In this document: in pieces, positions 55,780 to 64,000 of the stretch
Layout of the letters: the number at the start of each line of letters is the position of its first letter
Numbering within the stretch: the stretch's first letter is position 1
Source of the DNA: Leptolyngbya sp. PCC 6406
GTDB taxonomy: Bacteria > Cyanobacteriota > Cyanobacteriia > Phormidesmidales > Phormidesmidaceae
Assembly (NCBI RefSeq): GCF_000332095.2
Contig: NZ_KI913949.1
Span: forward strand, 5,008,557 to 5,072,556
DNA length: 64,000 bases
Reading direction: 5' to 3'
Program-made: the position numbers and the translations under genes
Notes under the pieces: generated by a model
What the model was told of the DNA's origin: nothing
Databases searched by the model: none
What the model saw: the letters and a program-made list of their open reading frames with translations, nothing else

Positions 55780-57311
55780 TCCGACAGGGTCTCAAGCTGG
55801 GCGTCAATCATGGTCTGCGTCAGTTCTCCTTGCTGCATGGCCCATTCGCCAAGCCCAACAAGGGCGTCAAGACTGGGATACTTCATCACTCTAAGATCAG
55901 TTGCATTGACCTGAGTATGGCCGTTGAAGCGCCGAAAGTTTTCGTCAACAGCAGTTGTATTCAAAAACAAAGCTAATCCGTGAGCCAGTACCCTGGGTAA
56001 CCCGTGCTTGTTTTGATGGAACAGGTTTAGATGGTTCTCAAAACCCAGCACTGCCACGTTACCGAAGTTCTCAGGAGCAACTACGGTCGCCATGATCCGA
56101 CGCTTTTCCTCTTTCGACGAGAAGCGCCGTACTACGCAGTAACAGCCGCTAGGGTATAGCCACTTCTCAGTGTCAGCGTTACGCTCGATTGCATTAGGCT
56201 TCTTCATGCCCTTAAGAGGCCATGTGATGCCATTGCTGCGGCAATGTCTAGGGTAAATTAAGGGCACAGTGCCCGGTTCCGGCATAGCGCGCAGGTGCTC
56301 TTTGAGACGGAAATCCACAACCGGTCCAGTTGAGACCTTGAGATCCAGATCAGTCAGCGTATAACGGATGGCAGGTGATAGCTCCAGGCTGTTTTTGCCA
56401 AGGGAGGTCGGCACCTGGATAAACTGACCCGGATCATCCGGAAGAACGATCCGCTCGAAGGGGTGTTCATGGATGGTCAGGCTAGTAAAGGTATCGTCGA
56501 TCGATGTTGATACCTTTACTGACCCTTGTTGACCACCGCGCTCCAGTCGAATGATGATGTTTTCCTGCAGGACGTTGTCATCTTTGAAAGCATGACTGCG
56601 GGACTCGAACAGATGTAAGTGCTGAATAGCTGCCCGCTCAAGGATGAAATCGCGAAATGGGCGATAATAGCTCCCATTACAGAAACTACGTGGAATGATC
56701 GCCACGATCTGTCCCCCCGGCGAGACTAGTTCTACAGCCAGCGCCACAAAAGCTGAGTACAGATTAACGGTTTCGATGCCAACGCGACGAAGGGCTAGGC
56801 GGTGTGCTGATTTACTGTTGATCTTCCTATAGGGCGGATTAAGGATTACATGTGTGTAATCAGGAAGTACTTCGGCGAAAAGGTTGCCGGATAGAGATCC
56901 TACCGCAGCATGAATAAAATCTTCTCCGCGAATCCTTATGGAAAAATTATTGTCATGATTATACTTATTAAGGGTTTCTAACAAATATGGATGCAGGCTG
57001 GAATCCACCTCAAATGCATCCAATTCTATATTTTGGAAGTGGAAACCACCCTGACGCCATCGTTCAAGAAATGCCACAGAAAGCGAGCCAATCCCGGCCC
57101 CGGCATCTAGCAAGCGGCAGTGTCCAGTTGCATCTGGAAAAAGACTAGCCATGAAAGTAGATGTTCTCTCAGGCGTAAGAAACTGACCGAATTGTGACTT
57201 CTTTTTCGCCTCGGTGTTTCTCGAAATTTGTAGTCTTTTTTGCTCAACCGCTGATAACAAGATTTGCTCTCCTGCGTTACGTCCTAAACTTGCTAATTTA
57301 ATGGAGGGCAA
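55776..57311 (-). CDS. Type II N6-adenine DNA methyltransferase (partner of the BsuBI/PstI-type nuclease)
   Basis: 511 aa. SAM motif I LLDAGAGIGSLSVAFLERW (about 65-83), catalytic motif IV VILNPPYRKINS (about 156-167), and the N-terminal GQFLTPERTSTFMASLF typical of Eco57I/BsuBI-like gamma-class MTases. The long C-terminal half (VDFRLKEHLRAMPEPGTVPL, YPRHCRSNGITWPLKGMKKP) is the target-recognition region. Protects host DNA from the co-encoded nuclease and, lying first in the operon, is made first. The 5' part is somewhat AT-richer than its surroundings. Confidence 0.93.
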   Translation of the reverse strand: MPSIKLASLGRNAGEQILLSAVEQKRLQISRNTEAKKKSQFGQFLTPERTSTFMASLFPDATGHCRLLDAGAGIGSLSVAFLERWRQGGFHFQNIELDAFEVDSSLHPYLLETLNKYNHDNNFSIRIRGEDFIHAAVGSLSGNLFAEVLPDYTHVILNPPYRKINSKSAHRLALRRVGIETVNLYSAFVALAVELVSPGGQIVAIIPRSFCNGSYYRPFRDFILERAAIQHLHLFESRSHAFKDDNVLQENIIIRLERGGQQGSVKVSTSIDDTFTSLTIHEHPFERIVLPDDPGQFIQVPTSLGKNSLELSPAIRYTLTDLDLKVSTGPVVDFRLKEHLRAMPEPGTVPLIYPRHCRSNGITWPLKGMKKPNAIERNADTEKWLYPSGCYCVVRRFSSKEEKRRIMATVVAPENFGNVAVLGFENHLNLFHQNKHGLPRVLAHGLALFLNTTAVDENFRRFNGHTQVNATDLRVMKYPSLDALVGLGEWAMQQGELTQTMIDAQLETLSE

Positions 57312-57379
57312 ATATCGCTTCTACAGAGTTCTCTTCCGTAGTGCAGGCTTCTAACCTGCTGCAAGCGCAACGCTGATGA

Positions 57380-57402
57380 GGAGACTTCCACGACGCAGTA
57401 CT
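57380..57402. repeat. Solitary CTAG-type element end next to the R-M operon
   Basis: Ends CACGACGCAGTACTAG. The reverse complement CTAGTACTGCGTCGTG resembles the CTAGTACTCTGCGGCG end of the miniature elements. No partner end is found nearby. Confidence 0.4.
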
Positions 57403-59155
57403 AGGTCAAGACCTCCGCCAACTGATGTTGCTCCCAGAGACGCTGGTAGAGTCCGGGCTGGGTGACCAACTCATCGTGGCGACCCACCTGCATGATCCGC
57501 CCCTGATCCATGACGAGGATGCGATCGGCTAGGGCAGCGGCCCCCATTTGGTGGGAGATGAAAATCACCGTCTGGCGCTGAGTCCCCGCCCTGAGATTCT
57601 GCAAAATGTGGGTGGCGGTCTGGTTGTCCACACTGGAGAGGGCATCATCTAGCACCAGCACCGTCGCATCCACCATCAAAGCCCGAGCTAGGGCAGTGCG
57701 CTGGCGCTGACCACCAGAGAGAGTAATGCCTCGCTCTCCCACTAGGGTGGTGTATTGGCGGGGGAAGTTTTGAATTTCAGGATCAATCTGGGCTTGCTTG
57801 GCGGCGTATTGCACCTCCATCAACTCCGCCAAGGGATCACCGTAGCGAATGTTGTCCTGGATTGTGCTGCTAAAGAGAAAACTTTCCTGGGGCACATAGG
57901 CGATGGCTCGTCGCAAATCGGCTAAGGCCAGTTGGGTAATGTCGCAGCCGTCGAGGAAGATCTGCCCTGGGGCAATATCTACAAGGCGGGGCAGGGCATT
58001 GGCTAGGGTGGATTTGCCGGAGCCAATTGGCCCCACCAGGGCTACTGTTTCACCCGGCTGAATGGTAAAGGTGACCCCATCTAGGGCGGGGGCCGAGGCA
58101 CCAGGATAGCGATAGCTGAGGGCGCGGGCCTCTAGTTGGCCCCGCACCTGTTCCAAATCCAGGGATATATGGGGGGAGGCGTTGGCAATTTTGGGCTGGC
58201 TGCTGAGGATCGCCTCGACTCGATCGATGCTGACCTCGCCCCGCTGATAGGCGGTAATGGTGAAACCCAGCAATGCCGTGGGGAAAACTAACCGCTCCAC
58301 GTAGAGCACCATGGCAATAAAGTCGCCGATGGTCAGAATACCATTTGCGATCGCACCTGCCCCCGTGGCCAGAATCACCAACAAACTAATGCTCGCCAGT
58401 CCCCCCAGCAGGGGAAACAGGGTGTTGCGGGTGCGGGCTAGGGCCAGATTGGCCTCTAGTAAATCCTGGTTGAGATCGGCAAAGGCTTGACGTTCGTTAG
58501 CTTCCTGGGCATAGATCTTGATCAGGGAAATGCCACTCATGTCCTCCTGAAGCAGATCACTGAGGCGGGAGGTAGCCTCCTGCACCCGCAACTGTTCATT
58601 CCGGAGGCGATCGCTAAAGACCTGCACCAACACCAACATCACCGGGTACACCATCAGCGCCACCACCGTCAGCCGCACGTTGAGGGATAGCATTACCGGC
58701 ACCGTGAAGGCGTAGGCAAAGAGGGTATTGACGATGCTCAGCACCGCAAACCCCAGGAGGCGGCGCACATTGTCTACATCACTGGTGGCACGGCTAATCA
58801 AATCGCCGGGGGTATTTTGGGCAAAGTAGGTGGGCTCCATCGTCAAGAGATGCTCGAAGATGTTCTGCTTGAGGTCAAACTCCACCTGTCGCCCCACCCC
58901 AAACAGGAGAATCCGTGATCCCATTCGCAGCCCCCACATGAGCGAGGCCAAGAGCAGCACAAAGCCAGAGTAGGCGGCAATTTGCTGGAAACCAAAGCTG
59001 ACTCGCAACTCGTCAATGCCATCGCGAATCAGCAGGGGGATCCACACCCCAACAAGGTTCACCAACAGCAGCGCCCCCACCCCTAGCCCCGTTTGCCGCC
59101 AGTGAGGTCGCAGATAACTGCCCAGTTTTCGTAGGTGCGATCGCGCCATTCTCAT
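57401..59155 (-). CDS. ABC exporter, fused membrane and ATPase domains (MsbA-like)
   Basis: 584 aa from the ATG at 59155 (MRMARSHLRKLGSYLRP); the longer frame to 59275 would overlap the divergent gene and is not favoured. Six-helix ABC membrane domain (GALLLVNLVGVWIPLLIRDG to TALLGFTITAYQRGE), then Walker A ALVGPIGSGKSTLANALPRL (about 374-393), signature ITLSGGQRQRTALARALM, Walker B TVLVLDDALSSVD and H-loop FISHQMG. A half-transporter that should work as a homo- or heterodimer; substrate unknown (lipid, peptide or drug). Confidence 0.93.
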   Translation of the reverse strand: MRMARSHLRKLGSYLRPHWRQTGLGVGALLLVNLVGVWIPLLIRDGIDELRVSFGFQQIAAYSGFVLLLASLMWGLRMGSRILLFGVGRQVEFDLKQNIFEHLLTMEPTYFAQNTPGDLISRATSDVDNVRRLLGFAVLSIVNTLFAYAFTVPVMLSLNVRLTVVALMVYPVMLVLVQVFSDRLRNEQLRVQEATSRLSDLLQEDMSGISLIKIYAQEANERQAFADLNQDLLEANLALARTRNTLFPLLGGLASISLLVILATGAGAIANGILTIGDFIAMVLYVERLVFPTALLGFTITAYQRGEVSIDRVEAILSSQPKIANASPHISLDLEQVRGQLEARALSYRYPGASAPALDGVTFTIQPGETVALVGPIGSGKSTLANALPRLVDIAPGQIFLDGCDITQLALADLRRAIAYVPQESFLFSSTIQDNIRYGDPLAELMEVQYAAKQAQIDPEIQNFPRQYTTLVGERGITLSGGQRQRTALARALMVDATVLVLDDALSSVDNQTATHILQNLRAGTQRQTVIFISHQMGAAALADRILVMDQGRIMQVGRHDELVTQPGLYQRLWEQHQLAEVLT

Positions 59156-59258
59156 ACCATCCGCATTGCTTTCCCATCCTAGACGACGGGCGTCCTCACT
59201 CCCGGCACCCCCCTCCCCCAGATCAGTCCAACCTTCCCCTAGAGCCTCCCCTGGAGCC

Positions 59259-59744
59259 ATGGAGAGAACCGCCACCTTTGACCCGACAGGACAGTATCGC
59301 TATCGCTTGACCCGCCGCTGGCAGTCCCAGGGAACCGCCATCACCTTCATTCTGCTCAATCCCAGTCGTGCCGATGAGCAACAGGATGACCCGACCCTAC
59401 GGCGTTGTATTGGCTTGGCCCAGTTCTGGGGTTTTGGTGGACTGACGGTGGTGAATCTCTTTGCCTACTGCACACCCTATCCCCAGGAATTGCAGGCTGC
59501 TGCCGATCCCATCGGTCCCGACAATGACGCCCATCTACGTCAGGTGTGTGCCCAAGACCATCCGATTGTCCTGGCTTGGGGAAATCGTGGGGCAGGGCGC
59601 CATCGCGATGTGCTAGCCCTCATTCACCCTGGGTCTCCCCAGCTTTATCACCTAGGCGTGACTCAGAAGGGCCATCCCCGCCATCCCCTCTACCTTCCTC
59701 GGGGCGCATCCCTGCACCCTTGGTCAAAATTCCATGAAATCTAG
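59259..59744 (+). CDS. DUF1643 protein
   Basis: 161 aa from the ATG at 59259 (MERTATFDPTGQYRYRLTRR); the frame extends to 59166 but the added residues are Pro/Ser-rich and overlap the promoter of the divergent ABC gene. Seen: ITFILLNPSRADEQQDDPTL, RRCIGLAQFWGFGGLTVVNL, PIGPDNDAHLRQV and VLAWGNRGAGRHRDVL. Recognised as DUF1643, a family of unknown function. Confidence 0.85.
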   Translation: MERTATFDPTGQYRYRLTRRWQSQGTAITFILLNPSRADEQQDDPTLRRCIGLAQFWGFGGLTVVNLFAYCTPYPQELQAAADPIGPDNDAHLRQVCAQDHPIVLAWGNRGAGRHRDVLALIHPGSPQLYHLGVTQKGHPRHPLYLPRGASLHPWSKFHEI

Positions 59745-60174
59745 GGCGTGTGGACAATTAATGGGAAAACCCTTGCTGGGTAGGCATGACCACGCCCGCC
59801 CTAGTGAATCAAGCTAGGGACTGTAACCGCCCCATAAAATCAGGAATCTTACTTTGATTGTCCACAGCCCCTAGTACGCTGCGGCGTAAATAGCCTTACC
59901 GTTTTCTAGCGACGAGGCAGAGCCTCGGTGAGGATTCCCAGGCAGAGCCTGGGAACCAGGAAAGAAATTTCGTAGGGTGCATTCGCGAAGCAATGCACCA
60001 CCTAGGGGAAATGGGCACAGGACTTATGCCAGCCAGCACTAGTCTGCCAGAAATGAATGGCAAGACTTGAGTCAATGAAGCATCATAGCAGGAAAGAAAA
60101 TTCTCTAGCAACAACAATGCTAGGATAATTCCCAGAAAGAACAAGATGAAGAAGTAAGAAGGACAAAGAAGTAC
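59745..60174. other. Repeat-rich region upstream of pnp
   Basis: Contains a CTAG-type element end near 59873 (CTAGTACGCTGCGGCGTAAA), two palindromic short repeats (GACGAGGCAGAGCCTCGGTG, then CCCAGGCAGAGCCTGGG) and the 28-bp hairpin repeat at 59972-59999. No gene. The pnp promoter should lie in 60030-60170. Confidence 0.5.
59972..59999. repeat. 28-bp hairpin repeat (copy 2)
   Basis: Identical to 52832-52859 (GTAGGGTGCATTCGCGAAGC followed by AATGCACC). Confidence 0.75.
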
Positions 60175-62325
60175 ATGCAGGAAATTGACAAGTCAATATC
60201 CTTCGATGGACGGGATATTCGACTTAAGGTTGGTCTATTTGCCCCCCAGGCGGGCGGCGCGCTTTTGGTCGAGTCTGGTGACACCGCCGTCATGGTGACG
60301 GCAACCCGCTCCACAGGCCGCGAAGGCATTGATTTTTTACCCTTGCTGGTGGATTACGAAGAACGACTCTACGCCGCAGGGAGAATCCCCGGCGGCTTTT
60401 TGCGTCGAGAAGGTCGGCCCCCAGAGCGGGCAACCCTAGTGAGCCGTTTGATCGATCGCCCCATGCGCCCCCTCTTCCCCCAATGGCTCCGGGACGATAT
60501 TCAGATTGTGGCCACCACCCTATCGATGGATGACCAAGTGCCACCGGATGTGTTGGCCGCTACCGGGGCTTCCCTGGCGGTACTCCTGGCCAAGATTCCC
60601 TTCTACGGTCCCATGGCTGCCGTACGGGTAGGTCTGGTAGGGGATGATTTTCTGATCAATCCCACCTTCCAAGAAATTGAAAACGGTGACCTAGATCTAA
60701 TCGTGGCGGGCTCCCCCGATGGGGTGATCATGATCGAAGCGGGTGCGAACCAATTGCCCGAGCAAGACGTGATCGAGGCCATTGATTTTGGCTATGAGGC
60801 AGTGCGAGATCTCATTCAGGCCCAGCGCGATCTGATCGCGGAGTTGGGGATTGAACAGGTCACCCTGGCCACGCCTGAAGTGGATCCCACTCTGGAGCAA
60901 TATATCCGCGATCGCGTTACGCTTCCCGTCAAACAGGTGCTGACCGAGTTCCACCTCACCAAGCCCGAGCGGGACGAAAAGCTAGACGCCATCAAGGCAG
61001 AGGTCTCCGCAGAGATTACCGCCCTGCCGGAAGACCATGAAATTCGCCAAGCCATCGCCGCTGATGGCAAAGCCCTCGGCAAGACCTACAAGGGCGTGAC
61101 TAAAAAGCTGATGCGGCAGCAAATCATCGAAGACAACGTGCGGGTAGATGGCCGCAAGTTAGATCAGGTCCGGCCCCTGTCCTGCCGGGTGGGTCTGCTC
61201 CCCTCCCGCGTCCATGGCAGTGGTTTGTTCCAACGAGGGCTGACCCAGGTGCTCTCAGTGGCGACCCTAGGCACCGCCGGAGATGCCCAGATGATGGACG
61301 ATCTCCATCCCGATGAAGAGAAGCGCTATCTCCACCACTACAATTTCCCTCCCTACTCCGTTGGGGAAACCCGCCCCATGCGATCCCCCGGTCGCCGGGA
61401 GATTGGTCATGGAGCCCTCGCGGAACGTGCCCTAGTGCCCGTTCTGCCTCCCAAGGAAGACTTTCCCTACGTGATTCGGGTGGTATCGGAGGTCCTATCC
61501 TCCAATGGATCAACCTCCATGGGCTCTGTCTGTGGCTCGACCCTATCCCTCATGGATGCGGGGGTGCCCATTACCAAACCCGTCAGTGGTGCCGCCATGG
61601 GCCTGATCAAGGAGGGGGATGAGGTTCGCATCCTCACCGATATTCAGGGTATGGAGGATTTTCTCGGCGACATGGACTTCAAAGTGGCGGGGACTGATAC
61701 TGGCATCACCGCTCTTCAGATGGACATGAAGATCACCGGGTTGCCTTTAGAGGTGATTGCCGATGCCATCCGTCAAGCCCTTCCTGCCCGTCTCCACATT
61801 CTGGAGGCGATGCTAAAGGCGATCAACGCGCCCCGCACTACCCTCTCTCCCTTTGCACCCCGCCTGATCACCCTCAAGATCAACCCCGATATGATCGGCA
61901 TGGTGATTGGTCCCGGCGGCAAGAAGATCAAGGGCATTACCGAGGAAACAGGGGCCAAGATCGATATCTCCGACGATGGCACTGTGACTATCGCTTGCCT
62001 GGAGGCAGCCAAGGGAGAAAAGGCCAAGGCCATGATCGAGGCCATTGTCTACAAACCTTCTGCAGGAGATGTGTTTGCCGGCAAAGTGACTCGGGTCATC
62101 CCCATTGGAGCCTTTGTGGAATTCCTTCCCGGTCAGGAAGGGATGGTCCATATCTCCCAACTGGCGGACTACCGCGTCAACAAGGTGGAAGATGAGGTCG
62201 CCGTGGGTGACGATGTGGTGGTGAAGGTGCGGGAGGTGGATGGCCGAGGCCGCATCAACCTCACTCGCCTCAACATCCACCCCGATGAAGCTGCCGCTGC
62301 CCGTGCCAAGGTGGGGCTGGCTTAA
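60175..62325 (+). CDS. pnp: Polyribonucleotide nucleotidyltransferase (PNPase)
   Basis: 716 aa. 3'-5' phosphorolytic exonuclease and polyadenylating enzyme of cyanobacteria. Two RNase PH domains (N-terminal [20 protein letters not shown] and [11 protein letters not shown]; second with [20 protein letters not shown] and [19 protein letters not shown]), then KH ([20 protein letters not shown], about 574-593) and S1 ([20 protein letters not shown], about 636-655). Complete and normal length. Followed by a strong bidirectional terminator. Confidence 0.98.
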   Translation: MQEIDKSISFDGRDIRLKVGLFAPQAGGALLVESGDTAVMVTATRSTGREGIDFLPLLVDYEERLYAAGRIPGGFLRREGRPPERATLVSRLIDRPMRPLFPQWLRDDIQIVATTLSMDDQVPPDVLAATGASLAVLLAKIPFYGPMAAVRVGLVGDDFLINPTFQEIENGDLDLIVAGSPDGVIMIEAGANQLPEQDVIEAIDFGYEAVRDLIQAQRDLIAELGIEQVTLATPEVDPTLEQYIRDRVTLPVKQVLTEFHLTKPERDEKLDAIKAEVSAEITALPEDHEIRQAIAADGKALGKTYKGVTKKLMRQQIIEDNVRVDGRKLDQVRPLSCRVGLLPSRVHGSGLFQRGLTQVLSVATLGTAGDAQMMDDLHPDEEKRYLHHYNFPPYSVGETRPMRSPGRREIGHGALAERALVPVLPPKEDFPYVIRVVSEVLSSNGSTSMGSVCGSTLSLMDAGVPITKPVSGAAMGLIKEGDEVRILTDIQGMEDFLGDMDFKVAGTDTGITALQMDMKITGLPLEVIADAIRQALPARLHILEAMLKAINAPRTTLSPFAPRLITLKINPDMIGMVIGPGGKKIKGITEETGAKIDISDDGTVTIACLEAAKGEKAKAMIEAIVYKPSAGDVFAGKVTRVIPIGAFVEFLPGQEGMVHISQLADYRVNKVEDEVAVGDDVVVKVREVDGRGRINLTRLNIHPDEAAAARAKVGLA

Positions 62326-62394
62326 CGCTATCCCCACCCCTGCCTGTCAAGGGCATGGATCTCTAGCCCGGTCAACTCGGTGCTGATAGTCCCC

Positions 62395-62431
62395 AAAAAA
62401 GACAGCCAATATCGTTGGCTGTCTTTTTTGC
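62395..62431. terminator. Bidirectional Rho-independent terminator
   Basis: AAAAAA, then GACAGCCAA-TATCG-TTGGCTGTC, then TTTTTT. A perfect 9-bp stem with T-runs in both directions, between the convergent pnp and UbiH-type genes. Confidence 0.9.
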
Positions 62432-62519
62432 TGTCTTTTTTAATGGGTTGTGAGGCGATCTTCGGGATAGGACATTCCAGCTTGAGCTCAGCTTGAGACC
62501 ATGTTTTCCAGACATCACC

Positions 62520-63824
62520 CTACTTTTGTGGGTTCGGCAGCCTCGGGCGGCGGCCAAAGTGTCCGGTCATGAGGCGCAGGGCCAAGGCCCGCAAGGGGGG
62601 AATGCGGTGCATTGCCCAAAGCCCCAGTCGCCGCAACGGAACCAGGGGCCAATAGTGATTGGAAAAACTACGGTTGAGTAGGTCCGTCAGGGCTAGGACT
62701 AACCCATTTTCCCAGCGTCGCCAGCGTTCGTAGCGGCGCAGCACCCGCAGACTGCCTAGATCTGCATTGCGATCGCGATCGCGAGCTGCGATCAGCACCT
62801 GAGCTAGGGCGGCGGCATCCCGAATACCCAGGTTCAAACCCTGACCGCCGACGGGGTGGCAGCCGTGGGCCGCATCTCCCACTAGAGCCAGCCTTGGCTG
62901 GACATAGCGGCGACTCTGCATAAGTCGCACCGGAAATATCAGAGGCTCCTGCACCATGGCCAACGATCCCATCTGGTCGCCATAGCGGCGCTGGAGTTCC
63001 GCCAGAAAGCGATCGCGGGGAAGTTGCAACAATGCCGCCGCTTCTCCGTGGGGAGCGGTCCACACAATCTGGCAGCGGCCATCGACCAAGGGCAAAATGG
63101 CAAAGGGGCCACTGGGCCAAAACCGCTCATAGGCGATGTTGTTATGGGGACGCTCTGGCATCAGCACCGTGGTAATGCAGGATTGCCAGTAGGGCCAGCC
63201 AAAGGTGTCAATGCCCGCCTGTTCTCGCAAGTGCGATCTCGCCCCATCTGCCGCCACAATCAGGTCCGTAGTACAGTCCCAGATTGTGCCCGCCTGAGCC
63301 AAAGTGCAGCGCACCCGCTCCGATTCGTATACCACCTGCTGAAGTTGGGCTGGGGCCAAGTAATCCACGCCATCAACGGCGGTGCCCTGCTGCAAATTCC
63401 CTTGCAACGCCGCCATCAACACCCCATGGGCAGCGGCATAGTAAACCGCCCTCTGGCCTGAATTTTCCGAGTCATCCGCCGCCAAATCTGCGGGGCTAAA
63501 CCTCACCACAATGGGGTGATCGCCATCGGACAACTGCACCTGCTGAAAATGAGTGAGGTGGGGCGACACCTGCTCCCAGAGCCCCAGTTGTCGGAAAATA
63601 TCCGCCGAGGTGGGGGAAAAAGCATAGGCCCGCTGGCGGCTAGCAGCTTGGGCCGGGGTCTGGGCTTCCACGATCGCCAGGTTTAGCCCCGACTGACCCA
63701 GGGCATGGGCCAGGGTCAACCCCACAATGCCACCGCCCACGATCACCACGTCGTAGTGGCGGACGGGAAGCCCATGGGCTTTGCCAGGGCTGGGATAACT
63801 CTCCACCGCAGTCATGCTATTCAT
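62520..63824 (-). CDS. UbiH/Coq6-family FAD-dependent monooxygenase
   Basis: 434 aa flavoprotein hydroxylase. FAD-binding YDVVIVGGGIVGLTLAHALG (about 24-43), DG motif LIVAADGARSHLREQAGID and second FAD motif RLALVGDAAHGCHPVGGQGL (about 313-332). UbiH-type enzymes hydroxylate quinone rings; in a cyanobacterium, which makes plastoquinone, the actual substrate is unclear. The ATG at 63824 overlaps the stop of the upstream gene (ATGA), so they are co-transcribed. Confidence 0.9.
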   Translation of the reverse strand: MNSMTAVESYPSPGKAHGLPVRHYDVVIVGGGIVGLTLAHALGQSGLNLAIVEAQTPAQAASRQRAYAFSPTSADIFRQLGLWEQVSPHLTHFQQVQLSDGDHPIVVRFSPADLAADDSENSGQRAVYYAAAHGVLMAALQGNLQQGTAVDGVDYLAPAQLQQVVYESERVRCTLAQAGTIWDCTTDLIVAADGARSHLREQAGIDTFGWPYWQSCITTVLMPERPHNNIAYERFWPSGPFAILPLVDGRCQIVWTAPHGEAAALLQLPRDRFLAELQRRYGDQMGSLAMVQEPLIFPVRLMQSRRYVQPRLALVGDAAHGCHPVGGQGLNLGIRDAAALAQVLIAARDRDRNADLGSLRVLRRYERWRRWENGLVLALTDLLNRSFSNHYWPLVPLRRLGLWAMHRIPPLRALALRLMTGHFGRRPRLPNPQK

Positions 63825-64000
63825 ACCGTTTCTAAGGGTTGCCTCGCAGCAGTGGCTGGGACGCTGGCCCGCCGCGCCTGAAACAGGCCAAAGCGGCAGA
63901 GCCCGGTGCCAAAGGCCAGCCGCATGAGGAGGATAGTCGGCACTTCTCGCAAGGACTTGATAAAGCCCGAGAAACCGAACCGCACCAGTCCTTGAGGGCG
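63821..64000 (-). CDS. 3' end of an unidentified gene (continues past the right edge)
   Basis: 59 residues before the TGA at 63821-63823: RPQGLVRFGFSGFIKSLREV, PTILLMRLAFGTGLCRFGLF and QARRASVPATAARQPLETV. The basic-hydrophobic pattern suggests a membrane-associated C-terminus. The stop overlaps the start of the UbiH-type gene by 4 bp, indicating an operon. Too little is visible to name it; a second flavoprotein is possible. Confidence 0.65.
   Translation of the reverse strand, partial: RPQGLVRFGFSGFIKSLREVPTILLMRLAFGTGLCRFGLFQARRASVPATAARQPLETV

Noticed and set aside
59156..59275. N-terminal extension of the ABC exporter
   Set aside because: It would overlap the start of the divergent DUF1643 gene, and its Gly/Glu-rich residues do not look like an exporter N-terminus. 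The ATG at 59155 is preferred.
1..64000. tRNA, rRNA or large structured RNA genes
   Set aside because: I looked for T-loop (GGTTCRAATCC-like) and rRNA signatures in intergenic regions and found none. A covariance-model scan would be needed to exclude small RNAs.

Overview
The window is chromosomal DNA from a cyanobacterium. The evidence is direct: it holds petN (cytochrome b6f subunit VIII), a gas-vesicle gene cluster, rpaB, a glucosylglycerol-phosphate phosphatase (stpA), many HIP1 octamers (GCGATCGC) and several cyanobacteria-typical genes of unknown function. GC is clearly above 50 %, except in an AT-rich island at about 36.9-39.05 kb. I cannot name the species. The gas vesicles point to a buoyant, probably planktonic, filamentous or colonial form (inference), and stpA points to some salt tolerance.

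Layout. 0-1.25 kb: 3' end of an IS4-like transposase, then an anti-sigma-type ATPase. 1.4-1.63 kb: decayed Uma2-type nuclease gene. 2.1-7.4 kb: gas-vesicle cluster gvpA-gvpC-gvpN-gvpJ-two small coupled ORFs-gvpK, followed by a J-domain gene. gvpF/L and gvpG homologues are not present here. 7.5-11.2 kb: der, a TetR regulator and a solitary DNA methyltransferase. 11.2-16.8 kb: repeats, clpP, petN, rsmB, small conserved genes and a metallophosphoesterase. 16.9-21.4 kb: fabH and plsX (lipid synthesis), rpaB and radA. 21.4-22.5 kb: a complete IS5-type element with an in-frame stop in its transposase. 22.6-31.5 kb: serine hydrolase, CHAD protein, ABC-F ATPase, CobA-like P-loop protein, dcd and a pentapeptide-repeat protein. 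31.5-35.8 kb: metal ABC permease, cysteine desulfurase and DUF1995/DUF1815 genes. 35.8-36.9 kb: repeat-rich non-coding DNA. 36.9-39.05 kb: AT-rich island with an AI-2E-type membrane protein and a methyltransferase. 39.2-48.9 kb: amine oxidase, degenerate histidine kinase, GNAT, secA, PEP-CTERM protein, a stand-alone HsdR-N-like nuclease and stpA.

49.3-54.8 kb: a complete fructose phosphotransferase operon: EIIA-HPr-EI fusion, 1-phosphofructokinase and EIIB'BC. This is uncommon in cyanobacteria. 54.8-57.3 kb: a two-gene type II restriction-modification system of the BsuBI/PstI type. Its expected CTGCAG site appears strongly depleted in the window. 57.4-64 kb: ABC exporter, DUF1643 gene, pnp, a UbiH-type FAD monooxygenase and the 3' end of one more gene.

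Mobile and repeated DNA is a strong theme. There are two families of miniature inverted-repeat elements (CTAG-ended and TATAGCGG-ended), an element with a perfect 18-bp inverted repeat, and several dispersed hairpin repeats. I saw no rRNA genes, tRNA genes or CRISPR array. The most interesting points are a shared C-terminal winged-helix-like domain on both GvpC and GvpN, the fructose PTS, the R-M system with site depletion, and the CTAG miniature elements whose ends supply stop codons of neighbouring genes.
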